Positions 53,871 through 63,556 of a stretch of 64,000 nucleotides of DNA are shown here, one piece after another. Each line of letters begins with the position of its first letter. Within the stretch, counting starts at the first letter, position 1. The stretch spans positions 1 to 64,000 of the forward strand of contig QCLI01000004.1 in assembly GCA_003214695.1 (NCBI GenBank), in the 5' to 3' direction. This DNA comes from Prochlorococcus sp. AG-412-P08. GTDB taxonomy: Bacteria; Cyanobacteriota; Cyanobacteriia; PCC-6307; Cyanobiaceae. A program made the position numbers and the translations under genes. A model generated the notes under the pieces. The model had not been told where the DNA came from. It saw only the letters and a list, made by a program, of their open reading frames with translations, and made no database searches.

Positions 53871-55271
53871 ATGAGGCTTCCTCAGCTGTTAGCCGCCAGA
53901 ACAGGCAAGAATTTATTTTTGCCTGCACATGGTAGAGGAAATGGTTTGTCGATGGGAATAAGAAGATTGTTGAGAAATAAACCTGGTGTATGGGATTTAC
54001 CAGAATTGCCAGAGATTGGTAGTCCTACTTGCAGTATTGGTGCAGTAAGCAAGAGTCAATGTGAGGCTGCTGAGGCTTTTGGTGCAAGGAAATGTTGGTA
54101 TGGAGTTAATGGTGCTACAGGACTTTTGCAGTCTGCTGTGTTAGCTATTGCCAAGCCTCAACAGGCCATCTTAATGCCTAGAAATGTACATCGAAGTATT
54201 ATCCAGGCTTGCATATTGGGAGATATATCACCAGTATTGTTTGACTTGCCTTTCTTGGAGGATAGAGGACACTTTTTTCCACCATCTTTGGCTTGGTTTA
54301 AAAAGGTTCTTAAGAAGCTTGAAGAAGAGAAAATTGTTATAGCAGCTGTTGTTCTAACTAACCCTACTTACCAAGGTTACTCAGAAGAAATAGAACCTTT
54401 AATTAAAGCAATTCATAAGCTTGGAGTGCCAGTTTTAGTTGACGAGGCGCATGGAACATATTTTGCATCTTCTTTGGGTGATATTGATTTGCCTAAGTCG
54501 GCCTTAAATGCTGGAGCAGATTTAGTTGTTCATTCCTTGCATAAATCAGCTCCAGGCCTTGTTCAATCAGCCTCATTATGGTTACAAGGTGATCTTATAG
54601 ATCAAGATGTTATAGATAGATCAATTAGTTTATTGCAAACAACTAGCCCTAGTGCTTTGTTGATGGCTTCTTGTGAATCTGCATTGCATGATTTATGTAG
54701 CACAGAGGGGAGGAGGAATCTAAAAAATAAGATTGACAATGCTAAGGATATTTCATTTCAACTTCGCCAAAAAGGACTTCCTTTACTAGAAAATCAAGAT
54801 CCTTTGAAGTTTATTCTGCATACATCTTCTGTTGGAATTAGCGGTATAGCCGCTGATCATTGGTTAATGAATAGGGGCATAATTGCTGAGCTTCCAGAGC
54901 CTGGTACATTAACTTTCTGCTTAGGGTTTGCAAAGCATAAAGGTTTGGTCAATCTTTTAAAACTAACTTGGGATAAAATTCTTTCTTCTAACCTCGAAAG
55001 GAACTGTCTCCCCCCATTTACGCGTCCCCCTTCTCCCTTGATTAAAACTTTAAATACTTCATTGCTTTTAGCATTTAAAGCAGATTCGGAAATTGTTCCT
55101 TTAAATTCCGCATTTGGTAGGATTTCTTCTGAGTTAATTTCTCCATACCCTCCTGGTATAGCAGTCCTCCTTCCAGGTGAAAAATTAAATAGTGATTTAG
55201 TTAGTTGGATGATTGGCCAAAGAAGCTATTGGCCAGAACAGATTCCATCTAAAATAAAAGTGGTACTTTGA
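53871..55271 (+). CDS. Orn/Lys/Arg decarboxylase family protein (PLP)
   Basis: The 466-residue fold-type I PLP enzyme has HGRGNGLSMGIRRLL at the start, GVNGATGLLQSA for the cofactor phosphate and VLVDEAHGTYF with the PLP-pyridine Asp. The Schiff-base Lys is in VVHSLHKSAPGLVQSA. The C-terminal domain is of the group III decarboxylase type (SAFGRISSELISPYPPGIAVLLPGE). It would make a polyamine precursor (agmatine, cadaverine or putrescine), but the substrate is not determined. The ATG at 53871 gives a normal start. The stop abuts the cdsA ATG directly. Confidence 0.93.
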   Translation: MRLPQLLAARTGKNLFLPAHGRGNGLSMGIRRLLRNKPGVWDLPELPEIGSPTCSIGAVSKSQCEAAEAFGARKCWYGVNGATGLLQSAVLAIAKPQQAILMPRNVHRSIIQACILGDISPVLFDLPFLEDRGHFFPPSLAWFKKVLKKLEEEKIVIAAVVLTNPTYQGYSEEIEPLIKAIHKLGVPVLVDEAHGTYFASSLGDIDLPKSALNAGADLVVHSLHKSAPGLVQSASLWLQGDLIDQDVIDRSISLLQTTSPSALLMASCESALHDLCSTEGRRNLKNKIDNAKDISFQLRQKGLPLLENQDPLKFILHTSSVGISGIAADHWLMNRGIIAELPEPGTLTFCLGFAKHKGLVNLLKLTWDKILSSNLERNCLPPFTRPPSPLIKTLNTSLLLAFKADSEIVPLNSAFGRISSELISPYPPGIAVLLPGEKLNSDLVSWMIGQRSYWPEQIPSKIKVVL

Positions 55272-56159
55272 ATGAGTTCTAGTATTTCCAGCAAGAGAAT
55301 AGTTAGCGGCCTTGTTGCTGGCGTGTTTGGCCTAATAATTGTAGGAGTTGGTGGTATTTGGTTTACTTTTGCTCTTGGGTTAATAGTTCATTTAGCTCTT
55401 CTTGAATACTTCAGGATGACAGAATTTGCAGGTATTAGACCAGCCACGAAAACGACACTTCTGGCTTGTCAAATTCTTCTTTTAACAACTTACTTTGATA
55501 CTCAAGGCCTTTTCCCAAGGGAACTTGCTAATGCAGTTGTTCCCCTTTCTGGGGCTGCTATTTGTGGTTGGTTACTCTTACAACCTCTTACAGGATCTAT
55601 TTCTGATATTGCCACTTCAATATTTGGGTTGTTTTATTTAGGATATTTACCAAGCTATTGGATTAGATTAAGAAACCTTTCTCAGATCGATTTATTTTCA
55701 TCATTCCATTTAATTAGTCATTTACCCACAATATTTACAGTAGGCTTTTTTATTACTCTTGTTTCTTGCTTAATGATAGTCGCATCAGATATTGGCTCTT
55801 ATTATTTTGGAAGGATCTTTGGGAAACATCCTCTTACTCCTGTATCTCCATCTAAAACAGTTGAAGGTGCATTATTTGGAATAGTTTCTTCTATGGCAAT
55901 TGGTTTTCTGACTGGATTATTTCTCAAACTAGGACCTATAGGAATTTTATTTATTGCAATGCTTGGAGCTCTTGTAGGCTTTTTTTCTATAGTTGGAGAT
56001 CTAATTGAGTCAATGATGAAAAGAGATGTAGGGCTGAAGGATTCTGGCAATGCCTTGCCTGGACATGGTGGAATTTTGGATCGTATCGACAGTTATATTT
56101 TTACACCAGCAATTGTTTATTTCCTTATGAAATTGATAATACCATTGTTACCTGGTTAG
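55272..56159 (+). CDS. cdsA: Phosphatidate cytidylyltransferase
   Basis: The 295-residue integral membrane enzyme makes CDP-diacylglycerol from phosphatidate and CTP, the precursor of phosphatidylglycerol that photosystems need. It has about eight helices and the C-terminal CDS signature at about residues 250-285 (KRDVGLKDSGNALPGHGG then ILDRIDSYIFTPAIVYF), plus SPSKTVEGALFG. Start and stop are tight against the upstream decarboxylase gene, indicating an operon. Its end overlaps the convergent DUF2993 gene by 4 bases. Confidence 0.96.
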   Translation: MSSSISSKRIVSGLVAGVFGLIIVGVGGIWFTFALGLIVHLALLEYFRMTEFAGIRPATKTTLLACQILLLTTYFDTQGLFPRELANAVVPLSGAAICGWLLLQPLTGSISDIATSIFGLFYLGYLPSYWIRLRNLSQIDLFSSFHLISHLPTIFTVGFFITLVSCLMIVASDIGSYYFGRIFGKHPLTPVSPSKTVEGALFGIVSSMAIGFLTGLFLKLGPIGILFIAMLGALVGFFSIVGDLIESMMKRDVGLKDSGNALPGHGGILDRIDSYIFTPAIVYFLMKLIIPLLPG

Positions 56160-56797
56160 GCTTTAACTGTTGATTCGATTAGAAAGTTTAACGTATCATT
56201 AGAAAAATAAGTATCCTTTATAAATATCGAATCATCGATTGGCAAATCTCTTTCATAGCCGGAATTAATATCTCTAAATAATAAGTTCCCACTTTTAGAT
56301 TGAAGTGAAAAGATTTTTTCTTCTAAATTCTTTTTATTATTAGAATCGAATGCTTGTAGGATTAGTAAATTATTCTTTATTCGGCTATTTACATTTGTTT
56401 GTTGAGAAAAAAAACTTGATATGATCCATTCTTTTAACGAAAACCATGTTAAAGATGAAAGTACTAGGTTAATATCTTTTGAACTCATTGACAATCGACC
56501 CTCTATGTTGAAATCATCTTTTATTGATAAAAACCCTTTGCTCCTATTTATTAGATTTAGTTTAACTTTGATTAATTCAGCATTTATATTAAGTTGTTCA
56601 AAATGGATATCTTTGAAATTAACTTCTTTTGCGATCAGACTTATGTCTGAAACCTGATTGTTAGGGAAGCCTACTGATAGCCCTTTAATAATTACTTTTA
56701 AGCTGCCAATTGACTTGCATTTACTTCTTATCCAATATGTAAGCCCAGTTTCTAAAAGATGTTCAAAGGGAGTCTTTTGCTTTTTATCAACATCCAT
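56156..56797 (-). CDS. DUF2993 (LmeA-like) protein
   Basis: The 213-residue protein has beta-rich sequence with features of DUF2993: KVIIKGLSVGFPNNQVSDISLIAKEV, INAELIKVKLNLINRSKG and FNIEGRLSMSSKDINLVLSS. Family members include mycobacterial LmeA and bind lipids. Here there is no clear signal peptide. It lies directly downstream of an alpha/beta hydrolase gene, sharing one base with it, and overlaps the end of cdsA by 4 bases. Confidence 0.78.
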   Translation of the reverse strand: MDVDKKQKTPFEHLLETGLTYWIRSKCKSIGSLKVIIKGLSVGFPNNQVSDISLIAKEVNFKDIHFEQLNINAELIKVKLNLINRSKGFLSIKDDFNIEGRLSMSSKDINLVLSSLTWFSLKEWIISSFFSQQTNVNSRIKNNLLILQAFDSNNKKNLEEKIFSLQSKSGNLLFRDINSGYERDLPIDDSIFIKDTYFSNDTLNFLIESTVKA

Positions 56798-57681
56798 TAA
56801 TAAGAATTGGATTCCCAGGTACTTGCAACAACATCAGGTTTGTCTATGTGAGGAAGATGTCCACAGTTTTGTATTTCCTGGCTTGGACAGCTTAGAAGAT
56901 CCATGCAACTTTTTCTAAGGTTGTTATTTAAAATTCTATCGTTGGCTCCCCATAAAACGCTCATAGGTTGAGCTGGCAGGGGAAGTCCACAATTTGCTAC
57001 CCCTCCACTTCTTGCAAATGCTGCCAGTGAAGGCCTCCAACCTGGAACATTCAAGTGAATAGAAGCAATTTGTTTCTCTGATATTCCTGCGTCCTTAGGA
57101 TTTGAAAAGGCTTTTTTACATAGATCCTCTCTTACGAAGCGTTGTTTTAAGAAGCAAACACCTAAGGCATCTAATGGAGAGGGAATTGGAGTCGACTTAC
57201 CTGTTAAACCAGCTGGAGATAATAGTAAAAGTCTATTTATTTCAGCTTGTTTGGACCTTGCTAATTTCATCGCGATACCACCTCCCATTGATGCACCTAT
57301 AAGCCCTATTCCTGACGATAAGTCCAATGTTTTTAGGACTTGCTCTAAATGCTGAACTATTGAGTCTGTACCATAGTTTCCATTTTGAGGTCTTGGACAA
57401 AAGCCAAAACCAAAAAGATCAGGAATAATTAGCTTGAATTTCTTTGCTAGGTAAGGAACTAGTCTCCGATATTCCATAAAACAACTATCAAAACCATGTA
57501 GAAGTAATATTGGCTTGCCTTCTCCAATAATTGCAATCGGATAAAGATCAGTGGAATTAAAAGAGATTCCTTTTAAATATATCCAATTGATTGATTCTGT
57601 GATCTGAATGGCTAATGGATCTATCAAGGTGGCTTTAACTTTATTTAATTCTTCCAAAGGAGTAGTAGAAATTTTCTTCAT
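56797..57681 (-). CDS. Alpha/beta hydrolase
   Basis: The 294-residue protein has an alpha/beta hydrolase fold: ILLLHGFDSCFMEYRRLVPYL (oxyanion HG), nucleophile elbow IGLIGASMGGGIAMKLA with Ser in GASMGG, and a likely catalytic His in IQNCGHLPHIDKP. The cap region carries FLKQRFVREDLCKKAFSNPK. The substrate is unknown; relatives in cyanobacteria include esterases and pheophytinase-like enzymes. There is no signal peptide. It starts 10 bases after the Fe-ADH family gene and runs into DUF2993, so these form a three-gene unit. Confidence 0.9.
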   Translation of the reverse strand: MKKISTTPLEELNKVKATLIDPLAIQITESINWIYLKGISFNSTDLYPIAIIGEGKPILLLHGFDSCFMEYRRLVPYLAKKFKLIIPDLFGFGFCPRPQNGNYGTDSIVQHLEQVLKTLDLSSGIGLIGASMGGGIAMKLARSKQAEINRLLLLSPAGLTGKSTPIPSPLDALGVCFLKQRFVREDLCKKAFSNPKDAGISEKQIASIHLNVPGWRPSLAAFARSGGVANCGLPLPAQPMSVLWGANDRILNNNLRKSCMDLLSCPSQEIQNCGHLPHIDKPDVVASTWESNSY

Positions 57682-57691
57682 TAAGATGTTA

Positions 57692-58825
57692 TTACTTTTT
57701 ACAGATTAGATTTTTTTTATCACTTGATATTAAATCCAACTTGTTAGCATCAAGTAAAGCTTCCATTAGAGTATTTTCATTAACCTTAAAAGGCAGATTA
57801 TGCATTTCAGAATTTCTACGACATGCAAATGTACATGCTTTTTCTAATTCCTTCTTTTTATAGGATTTTAGCCCTAAAGATTGAATGTCTATTGGAAGAT
57901 CTAAATCTATAAGTAACTCTATAAGTTGTTTCTTAGTTTGAAGTGCTAATTGACTTTTACTTAAAAGCTCCTCAATACGCAGTTGAACAAGTATTCCATA
58001 TCCAACAAGTTCCCCATGGAGTGATTTCTTTTTGAAATCCAATTGTGTCAATCCATTGTGAACAGCATGTGCTGCAGCTGTTCTACATTTTGCTCCTCCA
58101 ATTCCTCCAATAAGACCTGCAGTTAAGGCACAGCCTTCAGCTACTTTTATCCAGGCATCACTATTTGGATCTTGCAATGCTGTTTTGCTATTAATTAAAA
58201 GTTGATCCCTTAAAACTCTTGCCATTTGAACGGCTTGTTGCACAAGGCTATCATTTGAATTACCACTACTAATTGAAGCTTCATACCATTTTGCTAGAGC
58301 ATCTGCAATGCCGCTGGCTAGTGTTCTTTTGGGTGCTTTCCTGACTAGGCTATAGTCAAAAATTAATAACCTAGGACATTTCTCTAGGATTTCATCTTTT
58401 ATAAATGAACCTTTTGGTGAATATATATTTGCAAGTGCAGTCCAGCCAGCACATGTTGATGCACTTAGAGGAATTGTTATGCAAGGTATGTTTAGTCTAT
58501 TAGCAATGAGTTTTCCAGCATCTAGAACTTTTCCTCCACCGGATGCAATAATAGCATCACAAAAGGAATGCTTTGCTATAGAAGATATACGCTGTAAATC
58601 GATTTCACAGCAATCATGATTTAGTTCTTCATGTACAACATTGAGCCCCATTAAACTTAACTCAGTAGATAGAGATTTTCGTATCTCATATGTACAACTG
58701 CTTCTACCAAGTATAAGTGGCTTATTACATAAATAGGGTATTAACTCTTTTGCCTCTTCCCAGGCTTTTTCTCCTCTAACAACCTTTTCAGGGGATATTT
58801 TATGCAAATGGTTGTTAGCTTGCAT
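57692..58825 (-). CDS. Iron-containing alcohol/glycerol dehydrogenase family protein
   Basis: The 377-residue protein has the GldA/DHQS-like fold: NAD-binding IIASGGGKVLDAGKLIA and the substrate/cofactor segment PLSASTCAGWTALANIYSP. Metal ligands are probably Asp in ASGIADALAKWYE and two His in TAAAHAVHNGLTQ and KKSLHGELVGYG. The physiological substrate is unknown (glycerol, glycerol-1-phosphate or another polyol). It heads a minus-strand unit with the hydrolase and DUF2993 genes, 41 bases downstream of clpC. Confidence 0.88.
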   Translation of the reverse strand: MQANNHLHKISPEKVVRGEKAWEEAKELIPYLCNKPLILGRSSCTYEIRKSLSTELSLMGLNVVHEELNHDCCEIDLQRISSIAKHSFCDAIIASGGGKVLDAGKLIANRLNIPCITIPLSASTCAGWTALANIYSPKGSFIKDEILEKCPRLLIFDYSLVRKAPKRTLASGIADALAKWYEASISSGNSNDSLVQQAVQMARVLRDQLLINSKTALQDPNSDAWIKVAEGCALTAGLIGGIGGAKCRTAAAHAVHNGLTQLDFKKKSLHGELVGYGILVQLRIEELLSKSQLALQTKKQLIELLIDLDLPIDIQSLGLKSYKKKELEKACTFACRRNSEMHNLPFKVNENTLMEALLDANKLDLISSDKKNLICKK

Positions 58826-58866
58826 ATGTAGTTGTGTGATAGTTAGTTTATTATTTATTGCTGATT

Positions 58867-61446
58867 TTATATACCAGCTGTTGCAAGCTCAGGTTTGTTG
58901 GTATTTCTATCTATATGTTTGACAATTACATTTTTACTTTCATCTATGTCTACTTCTGCTTTGTCTCCATCTTTTATTTTCCCGGACAAGAGTTCTTCCG
59001 CTAAGCTGTCTTCTAATAGTCTCATGACAGCCCTACGAAGTGGCCTTGCTCCATAAGAAGGATTGTATCCTTCTTCAACTAATCTTTCTTTAAAGGCATC
59101 AGATACAGATAAAGTTATACCTTTGTCCTTTATTCTTGTAAATACTTCTCTTAACATTATTTCTGCAATATCTTTTACTTCTTCACGGGTTAATTGTCTG
59201 AATACAATAATTTCATCTAATCTATTCAAAAACTCTGGCCTAAAGTATTGTTTTAGCTCTTCATTAACAAGAGATTTAATCCTGTTATATTGACTATCCT
59301 CTTGACTCTCACCTGTCAGTTCAAAGCCTAAGCCTCCTCCTCCTTTTTCTATAACTTTTGAGCCAATATTAGAAGTCATTACAATAAGAGTATTCTTAAA
59401 ATCAACAGTCCTGCCTTTTGAATCAGTTAAACGACCCTCTTCTAGAAGTTGAAGTAGTAGATTAAATACATCAGGATGTGCCTTTTCAATTTCATCAAAG
59501 AGTACAACTGTATAAGGGCGTCTTCTAACAGCTTCTGTAAGCTGACCACCTTCATTGAATCCTACGTATCCAGGAGGGGAGCCTATTAATTTACTAACAG
59601 TATGTCTCTCCATAAACTCTGACATGTCAAGGCGAATCATTGCTTCTTCACTTCCAAAGAAATATGCTGCTAGTGCTTTTGTTAACTCTGTCTTTCCAAC
59701 TCCAGTTGGTCCTGAGAAAATAAAGCTAGCGATTGGTCTATTCGGATTTTTTAGTCCAACTCTTGCTCTTCTTATTGCCTTAGATACTGCTTTGACAGCT
59801 TCATCTTGACCAATAAGTCGCTGATGTAAGGTTTCTTCCATATTTAAAAGCTTGACTGATTCACTTTCAGTGAGCTTTTGTACAGGAACTCCTGTCCAAG
59901 AGGCAACTATATGTGCAATATCTTCTTCATTAACTAATGGCAAGTTTTGGGGGCTTTTTTCAGGTGAAGGATTATCCTCTTTATTTGTTTTTACTGTTGA
60001 ATTCTGGTTTATTACTTTTTCTTCTTTGACAGTAGAATTTGAAATAGATTGTTTTGTATTATCTAAAATAGTTCTAATTTGATTTCTTAAATCAACCTCT
60101 TTTTCTCTAAGTTCACCAGCTTGAGTGAAATTTTGTGCTCTAACTGCTTCTTCTTTTTCTTTTTGTACTTTTCTTAATTCTTTGTCAACTTCTTTTGCTT
60201 CTGGGGGAAGTTTAGAGTTTAGAAGTCTTACTCTACTTCCAGCCTCATCTATTAAATCTATTGCTTTATCTGGTAAAAATCTATCGGAAATATATCTATC
60301 TCCAAGGTTTGCTGCAGCATTTAGGGCCTCATCTGTAATTTTTAATCTGTGATGTTGCTCATATCTCTCTCTCAAACCTTTGAGTATTTCAATTGTGTCT
60401 TCTATAGAAGGTTCTCCAATCATAACTGGTTGAAAGCGCCTTTCTAGAGCTGCATCTCTTTCTATATGCTTGCGATATTCGTCAAGTGTAGTCGCTCCAA
60501 TACATTGAAGTTCGCCTCTGGCCAACGCTGGCTTGAGAATATTGGCAGCATCAATTGCACCTTCAGCAGCTCCTGCACCAATAAGCGTATGTACTTCATC
60601 TATTACTAAAATGACGTTGCCTGCTGATTTGATTTCCTCCATTATTTTTTTTAGTCGTTCTTCAAATTCTCCTCGATATTTTGTACCAGCTACAAGTAGT
60701 CCTATGTCAAGAGTTAGAACCCTTTTCTCTTCAAGAATGTCAGGAATGTCCCCTTGTTGAATGCGTTGTGCTAGGCCTTCAGCTATAGCAGTTTTTCCTA
60801 CTCCAGGCTCTCCTATAAGAACAGGATTGTTTTTTGTTCTTCTACCCAGAATTTGGATGACTCTATCGATTTCGTCATGACGGCCAACAACTGGATCTAG
60901 TTTTGATTCACTGGCTAATTTCGTAAGATTTGTTCCAAATTCATCAAGTGTTGTTGTTTTGGCTGAGCTCTTCCCAGGTCCGCTTGAGCCACCTCCTGCT
61001 GCAACTTCTGCTGTCTCTCCAAGCATTCTTATGACTTGTGTCCTTACCTTTGTAAGGTCAACACCAAGGTTCTCCATGACCCTTGCTGCTACTCCTTCTC
61101 CTTCTCTGATTAGTCCTAGTAATAAATGTTCGGTTCCTATGTAATTGTGACCGAGTTGCCTTGCTTCCTCAAGAGAAAGTTCTAAAACTCTTTTTGCCCT
61201 GGGGGTAAAAGGGATCTCTACTGCTACAAAACCAGAGCCACGGCCAATTATCTTTTCAACTTCTACTCTCGAATCTTTTAGATTTACACCAATTGATTTC
61301 AGGACTTTTGCTGCAACACCAGTCCCTTCTCCAATTAGGCCTAGAAGAATTTGCTCAGTGCCAACAAAATTATGACCAAGGCGTCTCGCCTCCTCTTGGG
61401 CCAGCATGATCACCTTGATGGCCTTTTCAGTAAACCTTTCGAACAT
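58867..61446 (-). CDS. clpC: ClpC, Hsp100 AAA+ chaperone
   Basis: The 859-residue unfoldase feeds proteins to ClpP-type proteases. It has a double Clp N-domain (about 1-145, [20 protein letters not shown] and a second copy at about 80), AAA1 with Walker [16 protein letters not shown] (about 213) and Walker [15 protein letters not shown] coiled-coil M/UVR region (about 415-470) precedes AAA2 with [15 protein letters not shown] (about 585) and Walker [15 protein letters not shown]. The C-terminal D2-small domain ends in [21 protein letters not shown] Ser/Asn/Lys-rich insert (about 465-500) between M region and AAA2 looks variable. It is essential in most cyanobacteria. Confidence 0.98.
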   Translation of the reverse strand: MFERFTEKAIKVIMLAQEEARRLGHNFVGTEQILLGLIGEGTGVAAKVLKSIGVNLKDSRVEVEKIIGRGSGFVAVEIPFTPRAKRVLELSLEEARQLGHNYIGTEHLLLGLIREGEGVAARVMENLGVDLTKVRTQVIRMLGETAEVAAGGGSSGPGKSSAKTTTLDEFGTNLTKLASESKLDPVVGRHDEIDRVIQILGRRTKNNPVLIGEPGVGKTAIAEGLAQRIQQGDIPDILEEKRVLTLDIGLLVAGTKYRGEFEERLKKIMEEIKSAGNVILVIDEVHTLIGAGAAEGAIDAANILKPALARGELQCIGATTLDEYRKHIERDAALERRFQPVMIGEPSIEDTIEILKGLRERYEQHHRLKITDEALNAAANLGDRYISDRFLPDKAIDLIDEAGSRVRLLNSKLPPEAKEVDKELRKVQKEKEEAVRAQNFTQAGELREKEVDLRNQIRTILDNTKQSISNSTVKEEKVINQNSTVKTNKEDNPSPEKSPQNLPLVNEEDIAHIVASWTGVPVQKLTESESVKLLNMEETLHQRLIGQDEAVKAVSKAIRRARVGLKNPNRPIASFIFSGPTGVGKTELTKALAAYFFGSEEAMIRLDMSEFMERHTVSKLIGSPPGYVGFNEGGQLTEAVRRRPYTVVLFDEIEKAHPDVFNLLLQLLEEGRLTDSKGRTVDFKNTLIVMTSNIGSKVIEKGGGGLGFELTGESQEDSQYNRIKSLVNEELKQYFRPEFLNRLDEIIVFRQLTREEVKDIAEIMLREVFTRIKDKGITLSVSDAFKERLVEEGYNPSYGARPLRRAVMRLLEDSLAEELLSGKIKDGDKAEVDIDESKNVIVKHIDRNTNKPELATAGI

Positions 61447-61624
61447 TTGGGCTAGGCCAGATGCATTTACATATAATTTATCAGCATTGAGATAGGAATG
61501 TGTTAGTAGTTAGCTTTCGTATAAACCGTAATTCCTTATAAAACGCTAGAGGCCTTTGAAAATTTAGATTCCAAGCTCAGAAAAAGGGATTAATTCGGAT
61601 TATCTTAAAAATTCTTTTTTTTCA

Positions 61625-62086
61625 TTAAGTAGAAATATGCTGGTATATAACTGCATTGCTACCATCCTTGTAGAGCTTATTTCTGAATCCAATCTGGTGA
61701 AAGTTAAGATTTTCGTAGAGTGACTTTGCGGCTAAATTATTCTCTTTTACTTCCAGTGTTGCTATAGAAATTCCAATTTGCTTAGAACGACTTAATAATG
61801 ATAAAACCATAAGGGAAGCTATGCCTTGATTTTGAAATAAAGGATGAACACCTACAAAGGTAATATTTATTTCATTTGTTGCAAGCCATCCACTGGTAAG
61901 GCCTATCAGTTTTGTTTGATGGAGTGCACCAAGACAAATTCTTTTTGCACTGGTCAATTCATCCTGCCATTGTTTTTTAGTCCAAATGCCATTTAAAGTT
62001 TTCTTATCTAATTTTATGCAGTGATCTAAGTATTTGATTCCTAGTTTTTTGATCTTTATCTGTGGATATAAATTTTTTCCCTTCAT
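61625..62086 (-). CDS. rimI: GNAT N-acetyltransferase, RimI-like
   Basis: The 153-residue GNAT protein has the acetyl-CoA pyrophosphate-binding loop HPLFQNQGIASLMVLSLL (Q/R-x-x-G-x-A). The C-terminal IATLEVKENNLAAKSLYENLNFHQIGFRNKLY is the RimI hallmark. RimI acetylates the N-terminus of ribosomal protein S18 and others; the target here is inferred from family. The Q-N-Q-G-I-A loop is a mild variant of RGxGxG/A. It is divergent from lysA, with 72 bases between starts. Confidence 0.87.
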   Translation of the reverse strand: MKGKNLYPQIKIKKLGIKYLDHCIKLDKKTLNGIWTKKQWQDELTSAKRICLGALHQTKLIGLTSGWLATNEINITFVGVHPLFQNQGIASLMVLSLLSRSKQIGISIATLEVKENNLAAKSLYENLNFHQIGFRNKLYKDGSNAVIYQHIST

Positions 62087-62158
62087 GAAATAAGCTTCAC
62101 ATGATTAAATCTATAAGTAAAGGAGAAAAGCCTTAACACCTCTCTGTTTCAAAAAATT

Positions 62159-63529
62159 ATGGATATTTTTAGCCCTTTTGAGGAAAATCAAGACCAGCTT
62201 AGTCCTAACAGAAATATTGCCCCACTCACTGCTGCACTGGACCAAGAGAAAAGGCTAGTTGTTGGTGGATGTAGGCTTAGCAAGCTTGCTGAGGAGTATG
62301 GTACTCCTCTTTATGTAATAGATGAACTTACAGTTAGAACCTCATGTAGAGAATATAGAGACTCACTAAGTAAATATTATCCTGGTGATTCACTCCCTTT
62401 GTATGCCTCTAAGGCAAATAGTTCTTTAATTCTAAGTAGCTTAGTTGCTTCAGAAGGGATGGGAATAGATGTTGTCTCTGAAGGTGAATTAATTACAGCA
62501 TTAAAAGGAGGAATCCCCAATCATAAAATAGTTTTTCATGGTAATAACAAATCAAAGGATGAGTTGTTACTTGCATATAAAAATGATGTCAAAATAGTTT
62601 TAGATAATCAATTTGATATTGATCAGTTGAAAGAAATAGTTGAACCAGGTAGTAAGAAAGCAAGGCTAATATTAAGATTCACACCTGGTATAGAATGTCA
62701 CACACATGAATATATTAAGACAGGTCATATTGATAGTAAATTTGGTTTCGATCCTGATGCATTAAAGGATATTTTTATACAGTTGAAGGATATTGAATGG
62801 GGAGAGCTCGTTGGACTACATGCTCATATTGGCTCTCAAATTTTTGAGGTAGAGCCTCATAGAGATCTCGCTGAAGTTATGGCGAAGGCTCTTCAGAAAG
62901 GAAGGGAGCTTGGTCACTCCTTAGATATTCTTAATGTAGGTGGAGGTTTGGGCATTAGATATACATCTTCAGATGATCCCCCTTCAATTGGTAATTGGGT
63001 AGAGGTTATTTCGAATGCTGTTGTAGAAGCATGTAACAAAAGATCATTGCAATTACCCTTCTTAATGTGTGAGCCTGGCAGGTCCATTGTTGGGACTTCT
63101 GGTTTAACGCTTTATAAGATTGGCTCTAGGAAGGAAATCCCTGGAGTGAAAACATATATAGCCATAGATGGAGGAATGAGTGACAACCCTCGACCTATTA
63201 CATATCAGTCTTCATATACAGCTTTTCTTGTTGATAGACCATTGGCCAAAACTAATGAGATTGTCACTATTGCTGGTAAACATTGTGAATCAGGGGATGT
63301 TTTGCTAAATGATTTCCCTCTGCCAATTTGCTCTAGCGGAGATGTGTTAGCTGTATTCTCGACAGGCGCATATAACTCTTCAATGAGTTCGAACTACAAT
63401 CGAATCCCTAAGCCAGCTGCAGTTATTGTGTCAGAAAATACGTCTGAGATGATTCAGCGTAGAGAATTACCTGAAGATCTATTGCGAAATGATATTCTTC
63501 CAGATCGCTTTATGGGAAACGTTCGTTAG
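62159..63529 (+). CDS. lysA: Diaminopimelate decarboxylase
   Basis: The 456-residue fold-type III PLP enzyme converts meso-diaminopimelate to lysine. The PLP-binding Lys is residue 85 in LYASKANSSLIL. Other family motifs are VVSEGELITALKGG, LVGLHAHIGSQIFE, LNVGGGLGIRY, CEPGRSIVGTSG and the C-terminal FSTGAYNSSMSSNYNRIPKPAAV. The start is an ATG with the Prochlorococcus-like N-terminal extension. It is followed after 27 bases by cdaA on the same strand. Confidence 0.97.
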   Translation: MDIFSPFEENQDQLSPNRNIAPLTAALDQEKRLVVGGCRLSKLAEEYGTPLYVIDELTVRTSCREYRDSLSKYYPGDSLPLYASKANSSLILSSLVASEGMGIDVVSEGELITALKGGIPNHKIVFHGNNKSKDELLLAYKNDVKIVLDNQFDIDQLKEIVEPGSKKARLILRFTPGIECHTHEYIKTGHIDSKFGFDPDALKDIFIQLKDIEWGELVGLHAHIGSQIFEVEPHRDLAEVMAKALQKGRELGHSLDILNVGGGLGIRYTSSDDPPSIGNWVEVISNAVVEACNKRSLQLPFLMCEPGRSIVGTSGLTLYKIGSRKEIPGVKTYIAIDGGMSDNPRPITYQSSYTAFLVDRPLAKTNEIVTIAGKHCESGDVLLNDFPLPICSSGDVLAVFSTGAYNSSMSSNYNRIPKPAAVIVSENTSEMIQRRELPEDLLRNDILPDRFMGNVR

Positions 63530-63556
63530 ATTTAATAAGAAGATTGGGCGAAAGGA